Source: Candidatus Poribacteria bacterium
GTDB taxonomy: Bacteria; Poribacteria; WGA-4E; UBA9662
Direction: 5' to 3'
DNA length: 8,212 nt
Assembly (NCBI GenBank): GCA_002729015.1
Contig: PBVO01000063.1
Location: 8,225-16,436 of the forward strand
Shown piece after piece: positions 1 through 6,244 of this stretch (its first letter is position 1; each line of letters opens with the position of its first letter). Under the pieces are notes generated by a model that made no database searches, was not told where the DNA came from, and saw only the letters and a list, made by a program, of their open reading frames with translations. The translations under genes were made by a program, and so were the position numbers.

Positions 1-660
1 GATTTAGTTTTGGAGACCTCGCCAGATTTGGATTTGGATTTGGATTTGGATTTGGATGAAATTTTAGATGGCGTGCAGCCAGATTTCTTTCGGCAAGGGT
101 TAGATTTATACCAACAAAACAAAGTAGAAGAATCTATCACAGCTTTTCAAAAAGAAATTGAGGTTAACCCAGAAAACGCTAATGCTTACAACAATCTGGG
201 TTTTATTTACTATCAGAAAAGTCAATGGAACGACACTATTGTAGCTTGTCAAAAAGCCATAGAATTAAAACCAGACTATGCAGAAGCTTATTGGAATTTG
301 GGCTTTGCTCATGAGATGTTGGAAGATTATGAATCAGCTGCAGTAGCCTTTAAAAATGGTCTAGATATTCAGCCTGGCAATTCAGAAATGTACACTAACC
401 TTGGCAATATGTACGTTCGGTTGGATCAATACGAAGAAGCAATCAATGCTTTTGAAAACGCTGTTTTATTCGACCCTGAGAATTCCGTTTCTCACAATAA
501 CTTAGGTGTCGCTCAATACCAAAATGGTGCTTATCGTAACGCAGTATCATCTTTTCAGAAAGCAGTCGATATTGCACCACAATACCAAGAAGCCCAAAGC
601 AATTTAGCCGCAGCCAAAGCACGAGTTGACCCGCTAGAAGGTCTAGAAATAGAAATCTAA
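1..660 (+). CDS. Tetratricopeptide-repeat (TPR) protein, 5' end outside the window
   Basis: The frame is open to the left edge, so the gene probably starts upstream. The first possible start inside is TTG at 10, with no room to judge a ribosome binding site. Numbering from that TTG, residues 6-16 are an acidic Asp-Leu run. Five TPR units then follow with an exact 34-residue period at about 23-56, 57-90, 91-124, 125-158 and 159-192. They show the usual signature: NLG near the first helix, A/F in the second helix, and a Pro (NPEN, KPDY, QPGN, DPEN, APQY) at the turn. The tail ends in the acidic GLEIEI. There is no catalytic motif, so it is probably a protein-protein interaction scaffold; the partner is unknown. 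The 53-bp gap to the next gene has no clear terminator, so co-transcription with the membrane protein is possible. Family call is sure; function is not. Confidence 0.85.
   Translation, partial: DLVLETSPDLDLDLDLDLDEILDGVQPDFFRQGLDLYQQNKVEESITAFQKEIEVNPENANAYNNLGFIYYQKSQWNDTIVACQKAIELKPDYAEAYWNLGFAHEMLEDYESAAVAFKNGLDIQPGNSEMYTNLGNMYVRLDQYEEAINAFENAVLFDPENSVSHNNLGVAQYQNGAYRNAVSSFQKAVDIAPQYQEAQSNLAAAKARVDPLEGLEIEI
25..57 (+). repeat. Tandem hexanucleotide repeat (GATTTG) x5 plus GAT, coding for Asp-Leu
   Basis: Five perfect, uninterrupted copies of the 6-bp unit GATTTG are followed by a partial GAT. They lie in frame in the TPR gene and give alternating Asp and Leu. Because the unit is two codons, gain or loss of copies changes protein length without a frameshift. 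Each TTG is also a potential start codon. Confidence 0.9.
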
Positions 661-713
661 ATACACGAATAATTGAGTTAAGTAAGCAAATATCACTTAG
701 AAAGAAATCCTGA

Positions 714-2612
714 TTGCAAAATCGAGGTGCCGTAAAAGGACATATTTTACTTTTAGGTCTAGTGCTAGTTGCCATCAACAGCTACTGGACTTTGATGGGT
801 AGTGAAGTTTGGCACTCCACTCAACTTACGATTGCGTCACTATTTTTTAATGCTGTTTTTACCCTCCTCGCACTGGTTGTTATTAACCTTCCGTTACAGC
901 GATTTGCTCCCAAATTAGCTCTTGATCAGGCTGATCTACTGACATTGTACGCCATGGTCGTCATGGTAACTACCATTAGTGGACATACCATGATGGGGTA
1001 CCTCCTTCCTGTCATTGTACACGCTTTTTGGTATGCTTCTGCTGAAAACGATTGGGAACAGTTGTTCACTGCTCATGTGCCCAATTGGCTAGCCGTCAAA
1101 GATAAGGGGGCCTTAAACGGATTTTTTCGAGGCGAGACTAATCTTTATACCAGCAGTAATTTAACCCCTTGGCTACAACCTGTTTTGGCATGGTCTCTAT
1201 TTGTTATTGCTCTATGGTTAGTTTTGTTTTCATTGGTAGTTTTTCTTCGAAAGCAGTGGACAGAAAACGAAAAACTAAGCTACCCAATTGTCCAGTTGCC
1301 GATTGCCATGGCAACCAACCCCAGTAATTTTTTTTCGAATCGTTGGATGTGGGCTGGCTTTAGTATTGTATCGGTAATTGACCTAGTCAATGGCTTGCAT
1401 TATATCACACCAACAGTCCCTTACTTAAACGTTAAAAACCAAACTATTTTTCAATTTACGTCAAGTCCGTGGCAAGCTATGGGCGTTTTGCGCGTCTCTT
1501 TTTATCCTTTCATAATCGGACTAATGTTTTTCACTCCTTTGGATCTTTCTTTCTCTTGCTGGTTCTTCTATCTTTTTGGTCGTTTTTTACGCATTGCCGG
1601 TTCTGCAATCGGATGGCAAACTATCTATCCTTTTGAGCAGTCAGTTGGTGCTTGGGTTGCTTTTGGTTTAATCCCCATTTGGGTTGGGCGGAAATTTTAT
1701 CTCCAGATTTTAAAAAGAATAGTTGGACAGACTAACCAGATTTCAGACCAAAATGAACCAATTAGTTATCGATTTGCTGCTGCTATGGGTATTTTCGGCA
1801 TAATGTTTCTAGTATTATTTTGCCAACAATCTGGGATGACACTATGGGCCATCGGTTTGTTTTTCATCATTTATTTCCCTATGGTAATTGCTATTACTAG
1901 GTCTCGTGCTGAAATTGGCCCACCCGTTCACACGCTAATTTACGTAGATCCTGGACGTACAATGGTATCTACCTTAGGGACTCGTCGCCTAGGAGTACCT
2001 AATCTAACCATTTTAACCTATCTATATCCTTTGAACCGTTGCTTTCGAGCTAACCCAATGCCCAGTCAATTAGAAGCTCTTAGAATTGCTGAACAGGCGA
2101 AGATTGGTTATCAACAAATATTAACTGGCATCATTTTAACAATCGTTTTTGGCATTTTTTTTACTTTTTGGGTCTATATCCATGTGATGTATGACTTAGG
2201 TGTGACGAATAAAGCCAGAGGTTGGATTGGCACGATGGGATGGGAATTTTTTAATCGATTACAGAATTGGCTGATTAATCCAAGACAACCAGATAGTGGT
2301 GAAATTACTGGTATCACTGGGGGATTCTGCTTCACTATATTTTTAATGATAATGAAAATTCGTTTTTTATGGTGGCCATTCAATCCAGGAGGGTATGTTC
2401 TAACCACTGGTGGAGGGCTTGGCCGTGAGTGGTTTGCTGTTTTCTTGAGTTGGTTCGCAAAATTAATTATCCTGAGAACCGGTGGTGTCAAACTCTATAG
2501 GCAAGCCGTTCCATTTTTTTTAGGATTAATTTTAGGAGACTACACGATCGGGTGCCTCTGGAGCATAATTGGTATTGTCTTTGAAATACCAACTTATGGG
2601 GTATGGCATTAA
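714..2612 (+). CDS. Polytopic membrane protein, DUF6785/DUF6784-like, unknown function
   Basis: A 632-residue, strongly hydrophobic protein with about 12-14 predicted membrane spans, for example near residues 10-29, 38-60, 75-105, 155-178, 255-297, 313-333, 353-395, 465-490, 533-548 and 598-625. Family-like conserved blocks are RAEIGPPVH (399-406), WPFNPGGY (554-561) and FFLGLILGDY (601-610). The loop from about 396 to 463 is rich in Arg and Pro. I recognise this as the DUF6785 (N-terminal) plus DUF6784 (C-terminal) architecture from memory; no biochemical role is known to me. A transporter, perhaps distantly like oligopeptide transporters, is inference. The start is TTG directly after an in-frame TGA at 711-713, with only a purine-rich AGAAAGAAA upstream. 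The alternative GTG at 762 would cut the first membrane span. Convergent with the PhyH gene, 120 bp apart. Confidence 0.75.
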   Translation: MQNRGAVKGHILLLGLVLVAINSYWTLMGSEVWHSTQLTIASLFFNAVFTLLALVVINLPLQRFAPKLALDQADLLTLYAMVVMVTTISGHTMMGYLLPVIVHAFWYASAENDWEQLFTAHVPNWLAVKDKGALNGFFRGETNLYTSSNLTPWLQPVLAWSLFVIALWLVLFSLVVFLRKQWTENEKLSYPIVQLPIAMATNPSNFFSNRWMWAGFSIVSVIDLVNGLHYITPTVPYLNVKNQTIFQFTSSPWQAMGVLRVSFYPFIIGLMFFTPLDLSFSCWFFYLFGRFLRIAGSAIGWQTIYPFEQSVGAWVAFGLIPIWVGRKFYLQILKRIVGQTNQISDQNEPISYRFAAAMGIFGIMFLVLFCQQSGMTLWAIGLFFIIYFPMVIAITRSRAEIGPPVHTLIYVDPGRTMVSTLGTRRLGVPNLTILTYLYPLNRCFRANPMPSQLEALRIAEQAKIGYQQILTGIILTIVFGIFFTFWVYIHVMYDLGVTNKARGWIGTMGWEFFNRLQNWLINPRQPDSGEITGITGGFCFTIFLMIMKIRFLWWPFNPGGYVLTTGGGLGREWFAVFLSWFAKLIILRTGGVKLYRQAVPFFLGLILGDYTIGCLWSIIGIVFEIPTYGVWH

Positions 2613-2732
2613 CCGATTGTGGCACAGTTATACCATACATGATCATTACCCCAGAGTATCGTTAGGCAAAATCGGAAAGTTGAGAAAATTCAGATACTAA
2701 ACATCTATCACCTAAATTATAATGCAAGCGGT
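2613..2732. other. 120-bp convergent intergenic region
   Basis: This lies between the 3' ends of the membrane-protein gene (+) and the second PhyH gene (-). I see no hairpin followed by a T-run on either strand. The only structure is a weak pair of 7-bp arms, TGGGGTA (2597-2603) and TACCCCA (2647-2653), which begins inside the membrane-protein gene. Termination may be factor-dependent. Confidence 0.5.
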
Positions 2733-3554
2733 TTAGTTCCAAAGATCAAGACCCAGTAATTTTCGGCCTAATTCAGTTAGCTTAGCTGGTCCATAATTTT
2801 TAGCTTCCCAGCCACGAGGATCCCCGGGCCAAGGGCCCCGCCCCAAGGCTCTCCGTTCTTTCCAAAGAGTAATTCGTTCTTGTCTTCTTTCTTCATCCAT
2901 TGGCTCAGGAACCGGATAAAAGTTCATATACTGAGCGAGTCTCGGTAGATTTGAGGTGTTCCGACCGTTACCGTGTGGTAATGCCCTATGCCAAATTAGC
3001 AAAGAACCTGCAGATGCTGAAACCTGAATGAAATTTTCGGGAGACAACTCAGGAACCCACGGTCTGTTATTATCTATTAATGACTTATGTGCTCCTGGCC
3101 AACAAACGAATGATCCTTGGTTATCTGCTGTATCAGTTAAAAATAAAACTCCCTGTGTTCCGAAAGTCACAGGTAATTTAGACGTATCGACATCCCAATG
3201 ATACATTCCTGTGTGATCCCATTCAGGATAACTTGGATGAAGAGGTGGCTTCATATTAACACGATCTGGATGTACCCAAATTCGGTGTGTACCATAAATT
3301 TCTGTGTAAATTTGATGGATTAGTGGATACTGATAGACGTTCCACATTGCTTGATGCTGATACATCTCGACCATGCCCGCACCTGGTTTATGAGGTAGCC
3401 GATACCAGTCATCTGGGTTATCAGGATTCATCTCCAAAAAATCAAAAATCGCTTCAACGACCGCGTGACATAGTTCAATCGGAACGGAATTTTCGATCAC
3501 CATGTAGCCGTAACGCTCAAAATGTTTATGATGCTTTTGTGATATTATCGACAT
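2733..3554 (-). CDS. PhyH-family Fe(II)/2-oxoglutarate dioxygenase (operon gene 3)
   Basis: A 273-residue protein of the phytanoyl-CoA dioxygenase (PhyH) family, cytoplasmic double-stranded beta-helix enzymes that use Fe(II), O2 and 2-oxoglutarate to hydroxylate a substrate. The facial triad is visible: H119 and D121 in YHWDVD, and the distal H194 in LPHGNGRN. R205, 11 residues later in PRLAQY, is the expected 2-oxoglutarate carboxylate ligand. Other family-like pieces are GVLFLTDTADNQGSF (135-149) and the C-terminal LTELGRKLLGLD (259-270). Length is normal and all key residues are present. It is the last gene of the leftward operon, 24 bp after the preceding PhyH gene. The ATG at 3554 has no strong Shine-Dalgarno sequence, which fits translation after the upstream gene. 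Substrate unknown: PhyH members act on lipids, phosphonates, amino acids and secondary metabolites. It is not a recent duplicate of its neighbour, as the two align only around the motifs. Confidence 0.88.
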   Translation of the reverse strand: MSIISQKHHKHFERYGYMVIENSVPIELCHAVVEAIFDFLEMNPDNPDDWYRLPHKPGAGMVEMYQHQAMWNVYQYPLIHQIYTEIYGTHRIWVHPDRVNMKPPLHPSYPEWDHTGMYHWDVDTSKLPVTFGTQGVLFLTDTADNQGSFVCWPGAHKSLIDNNRPWVPELSPENFIQVSASAGSLLIWHRALPHGNGRNTSNLPRLAQYMNFYPVPEPMDEERRQERITLWKERRALGRGPWPGDPRGWEAKNYGPAKLTELGRKLLGLDLWN

Positions 3555-3578
3555 TTAGGTTACCCATTAGACTTCTAT

Positions 3579-4412
3579 TTAGTAGCTCTCGCCTGATTTT
3601 GGTACTGGGTTAGGATGAACACCCCGTACTATCAAGCCTTGCCCTACGCTACCTTCAGGTTCACTTTTTCTGTTGTCAAGTGGGGATCTGAACTCAAATA
3701 GCAACATCCGTCTCCATTGATCGGATGTATTGGGTGTCGAACCATGAATTGTCAAATAACTAAATATTAACAAGTCGCCGGCCTTCATTGGAATGGGTGT
3801 TGCTTGATCAATAGGGTATTCATCCATTGGAAGATGATGTGAACCTTGATGGACATGTTTCTCGATGTAACCATGTTTGTGACTACCCGGATAAACACAT
3901 AAACAGCCATTTTCTATTCCTGAGTCATCCAAGTAGAGTGTTGCGGCTATCATCGTGTCCAGTTTGTGAGGGAAATAGTCGTAATCTTGATGCATCGGGA
4001 AAGCTGCCCCAATCTTCGGTGGTTTGGCATGCATCAAAGTATGATGTAACTGTAAATTAGTTGAACCAATCACGGCTGCAGCTGGATCCACTAAATTGGG
4101 ATGAAACATTAACTTGGCCAAATAGGATGAATGATATTGAATATTATGAATTGACAGCACACTTCTAGCTTGCTTATCACCTTCAACTTTCACATCTTCA
4201 CGCCATTCTCCACCCCAATGAGCCTCCAATCTCCTGCCAGATTTGATAGAACGATCCATCATTCCATCAACATCTCGCTGAATTTGAGATAGATCTTCAC
4301 CCGTGAAGGCTTGATTAATTTTAACAAATCCGTTTACTGTAAACTCTTCTCTAAGTTTACGTTGCTGTACTGGTGTTAGAACGGTTGATGAGAAAATTTC
4401 TTGACTACTCAT
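3579..4412 (-). CDS. PhyH-family Fe(II)/2-oxoglutarate dioxygenase (operon gene 2)
   Basis: A 277-residue PhyH-type oxygenase. The iron triad is H141 and D143 in PMHQDYDYFP plus H223 in LTIHGSTPN. R234, again 11 residues after the distal His, should bind 2-oxoglutarate. The stretch HAKPPKIGAAFPMHQD (128-143) closely fits the classic PhyH pattern of a KPP-x(2)-G block before PxHQD. GCLCVYPGSH (169-178) and AGDLLIF (211-217) are further core-strand motifs. No residue needed for catalysis is missing. The N-terminal 100 residues include a basic, Trp-rich stretch (HWGGEWREDVK, 65-75) likely to shape the substrate pocket. The gene begins 21 bp after the transporter stop and has the best Shine-Dalgarno in the window (AGGAGA, 8 nt from ATG). 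The substrate cannot be inferred; lipid acyl-CoA, a phosphonate or a small polar metabolite are all possible. Confidence 0.9.
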   Translation of the reverse strand: MSSQEIFSSTVLTPVQQRKLREEFTVNGFVKINQAFTGEDLSQIQRDVDGMMDRSIKSGRRLEAHWGGEWREDVKVEGDKQARSVLSIHNIQYHSSYLAKLMFHPNLVDPAAAVIGSTNLQLHHTLMHAKPPKIGAAFPMHQDYDYFPHKLDTMIAATLYLDDSGIENGCLCVYPGSHKHGYIEKHVHQGSHHLPMDEYPIDQATPIPMKAGDLLIFSYLTIHGSTPNTSDQWRRMLLFEFRSPLDNRKSEPEGSVGQGLIVRGVHPNPVPKSGESY

Positions 4413-4420
4413 TTATTCTT

Positions 4421-4426
4421 TCTCCT
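4421..4426 (-). promoter_or_regulatory. Strong Shine-Dalgarno site of the first PhyH gene
   Basis: On the minus strand the sequence reads AGGAGA, followed by 8 nt and then the ATG ending at 4412. It lies in the 21-bp gap after the transporter stop codon and fixes the start of the oxygenase. It is the strongest such site in the window, so this gene may be translated well relative to its operon partners. Confidence 0.75.
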
Positions 4427-4433
4427 ACTAGAG

Positions 4434-5948
4434 TTACTTTTGGAATATCCAACTTGGTGGTTGACTAAGATCCATATCAAATATAATTTTTCCTATTACT
4501 AAGGTAGCAGTGGCAACTAAAAACACACACAACAAGTTCAGCAGAATCCCAACTTTGGCCATCTCCGAAGTCTGAATTCGATTAGTAGCAAAGACAATTG
4601 CATTGGGAGGTGTCGCAACTGGTAACATAAAAGCAAAAGAACAAGATATAGTCGCTGGTACCATCAGAAACAACGGATGAATCTTGATTGCGATTGCCAA
4701 TGCGCCCAAAATCGGGAGCAAAATTTCGACTGTTGTTACATTTGAAGTAAGTTCCGTTAAAAAGGTAACTAATAAACAAGTGACAACCAGCAAAATTACT
4801 GGGTGGCAGCCCACAACTTCAGATAAACGGCCACCCAACCACTCAGATAGGCCCGAACTTTTGAACCCACTAGCGACGGCAAAACCACTTCCAAGTAAGA
4901 GGACAATATTCCAAGGGATCTTGGTAGCTGTTTTCCAATCCAAAATTCTTTCGTTTTCAGCTTTCTCACTTAAACTAGCTGGAATTAAGAATAGAATAAT
5001 TGCCAGCGTAATAGCAACTGTACCATCATTTAGTTTATATGGCTGGTCAAACAGATTTGACCAGCCATATAAAGTGAAACTACCTAAACGAATATCGGAC
5101 CGAAATAACCATAACAAAACCAACACAATGAAATCGGCTAAAACGACTTTTTCTGCCCAGGACATTGGGCCTAGCTGACGATATTGGTTTTGAAAAAGAC
5201 TTGGGTTTAACTCTACGGTTTCCAAGTGGCGACAAAAAAGATGGGTAAGCCACCACCATGAGCATACCAAAACTGTAGCTGATACAGGTAGTGCAAACAT
5301 TAGCCAACTGGCGAAGGTAATTTCTGGGGCTTGAGGAAAGTTAATCTGAAAAATCCGAGAAAATGATAAATTTGTGGGAGTCCCCACCAGAGTTGCTACT
5401 CCACCTATGGAGGCCCCATAAGCAATACCTAAAAACAGGCCTACCGAATACTTACTGATCTGCTTTTCCCCAATTTGTTGTTCTAAACTATTGACAACGG
5501 CCAAACCAATTGGCACCATCATCATGGTGGTGGCTGTATTAGATATCCACATCGATAGAAAAGCCGTAGCTAACATAAAGCCAAGAATAATTCGGCTAGG
5601 CTGTATGCCAACAAAGAGAAGGATCCTAAGTGCAATCCGGCGGTGCAAATTCCATCGTTCCATAGCCAGAGCAACCAAAATACCACCGATAAATAGAAAA
5701 ATTATATAGTTACAATAAGCAGATGATACCAATTTACCATTCATGATTCCTAACAAAGGAAACAAAGAAATAGGGAGTAGAGCAGTTACTGCCAGTGGTA
5801 CAACTTCTGTCATCCACCAAATTGCCATCCAAGCAGCAACCGCAGCCATCCGAGTGGTCTCTGGCCTTTCAGCATTAAAATCAAAAAATAGGATTAACAA
5901 TATTCCGACTAGTGGGCCTAAAATGGTAAAAATAAGACGACTTTTCAT
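4434..5948 (-). CDS. SLC13/DASS-family Na+-coupled dicarboxylate-type transporter (operon gene 1)
   Basis: A 504-residue inner-membrane symporter of the divalent anion:Na+ symporter (DASS, SLC13) family, with about 11 hydrophobic segments. Diagnostic features are the two Na+/substrate clamshell motifs in inverted repeat halves: SNT (136-138, in SNTATTMMMVP) and SNV (402-404, in TSNVTT). GTPTN (189-193) and the C-terminal block SFAFMLPVATPPNAIVF (437-453) also fit. SNV in the second motif and that C-terminal block resemble animal carboxylate members such as NaCT, which favours di/tricarboxylates over sulfate; this is inference from memory. Length is normal. The ATG at 5948 has no Shine-Dalgarno, but a TATAAT lies 6 nt upstream, so the mRNA may be leaderless. 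It heads the operon with two PhyH oxygenases. Residues about 293-305 are encoded by a perfect inverted repeat. Confidence 0.9.
   Translation of the reverse strand: MKSRLIFTILGPLVGILLILFFDFNAERPETTRMAAVAAWMAIWWMTEVVPLAVTALLPISLFPLLGIMNGKLVSSAYCNYIIFLFIGGILVALAMERWNLHRRIALRILLFVGIQPSRIILGFMLATAFLSMWISNTATTMMMVPIGLAVVNSLEQQIGEKQISKYSVGLFLGIAYGASIGGVATLVGTPTNLSFSRIFQINFPQAPEITFASWLMFALPVSATVLVCSWWWLTHLFCRHLETVELNPSLFQNQYRQLGPMSWAEKVVLADFIVLVLLWLFRSDIRLGSFTLYGWSNLFDQPYKLNDGTVAITLAIILFLIPASLSEKAENERILDWKTATKIPWNIVLLLGSGFAVASGFKSSGLSEWLGGRLSEVVGCHPVILLVVTCLLVTFLTELTSNVTTVEILLPILGALAIAIKIHPLFLMVPATISCSFAFMLPVATPPNAIVFATNRIQTSEMAKVGILLNLLCVFLVATATLVIGKIIFDMDLSQPPSWIFQK
5034..5073. repeat. Perfect 18-bp inverted repeat, 4-nt spacer, inside the transporter gene
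   Basis: The left arm TTTATATGGCTGGTCAAA (5034-5051) is followed by CAGA (5052-5055) and the exact reverse complement TTTGACCAGCCATATAAA (5056-5073). It would form an 18-bp hairpin in RNA or a cruciform in DNA. No T-run follows on either strand, so it is not a usual intrinsic terminator. In the transporter frame it encodes LYGWSNLFDQPYK. The left half (GWSNLF) looks like ordinary family sequence, so the right half is the likelier novelty. Confidence 0.95.
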
Positions 5949-5954
5949 TTATGG

Positions 5955-5960
5955 ATTATA
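5955..5960 (-). promoter_or_regulatory. Candidate -10 element of the transporter-dioxygenase operon (possibly leaderless)
   Basis: A perfect TATAAT on the minus strand ends 6 nt before the transporter ATG, so transcription would begin at or next to the A of the start codon. The -35 region at normal spacing (about 5978-5983, ATCTCT) is poor. No Shine-Dalgarno sits before this ATG, which agrees with a leaderless message. A TATTAT at 5971-5976 is an alternative -10 that would give a short leader of about 16 nt. Confidence 0.45.
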
Positions 5961-6155
5961 AGACAAGTGATAATAGTAGAGATGATTCGATCCTCTGATA
6001 CGGATGGCAGGTAACTACTAGGCAGTAATTTGGGTAAACGAAATTATGGTGAAACGTCAACCCAACTTCTGATTTAACTTTGGCAATATTGTCTTGACCT
6101 ACTTTTACAATGTGAACTACTCAGTCTATCAAAAGATTTGTAGTTTTGTCAATCG

Positions 6156-6184
6156 GTGAATAATTAGATTAAATGTGATATAAT
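6156..6184 (+). promoter_or_regulatory. Candidate extended -10 promoter for the amidohydrolase gene
   Basis: TGATATAAT (6176-6184) matches the extended -10 consensus TGnTATAAT exactly, about 60 bp before the ATG at 6245. The -35 region at the usual distance (TGAATA, 6157-6162) is weak, as is common for extended -10 promoters. The predicted start near 6191 would leave a leader of about 54 nt. Confidence 0.5.
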
Positions 6185-6186
6185 CT
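6166..6186. promoter_or_regulatory. Inverted repeat overlapping the amidohydrolase -10, possible operator
   Basis: AGATTA (6166-6171) and TAATCT (6181-6186) are perfect inverted half-sites separated by 9 nt, a centre-to-centre distance of 15 bp. The right half-site overlaps the TATAAT at 6179-6184, a place where a dimeric repressor could block RNA polymerase. Six-base half-sites in AT-rich DNA can arise by chance, so this is only suggestive. Confidence 0.25.
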
Positions 6187-6244
6187 GTCCACCAAAGAAC
6201 AACATAAAACTGGGCCAATTACTACTCAACAGAAGTTAGGTACA

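Noticed and set aside
734..746. AAAAGGA followed by ATT as an alternative start for the membrane protein
   Set aside because: ATT starts are rare, and the TTG at 714 keeps the complete first membrane span and the RGAVKGH head.
2597..2653. Inverted arms TGGGGTA and TACCCCA, plus GTATGG/CCATAC, as a bidirectional terminator between the convergent genes
   Set aside because: The loops are long (43 and 26 nt), the two pairings exclude each other in part, and no T-run follows on either strand.
2820..2850. Local GC-rich patch in the second PhyH gene as a sign of inserted DNA
   Set aside because: It encodes GRGPWPGDPRGW, rich in Gly, Pro, Arg and Trp, whose codons are GC-rich; it fits the C-terminal region of this PhyH subgroup.
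2733..4412. The two PhyH genes as a recent tandem duplication
   Set aside because: The proteins match only around the HxD and H...R motifs, and differ in motif spacing, N-termini and C-termini.
4684..5178. A plus-strand reading frame of 164 codons opposite the transporter
   Set aside because: Its translation has no family character and is an antisense shadow; its similarity to the transporter peptide is only due to the palindrome at 5034-5073.
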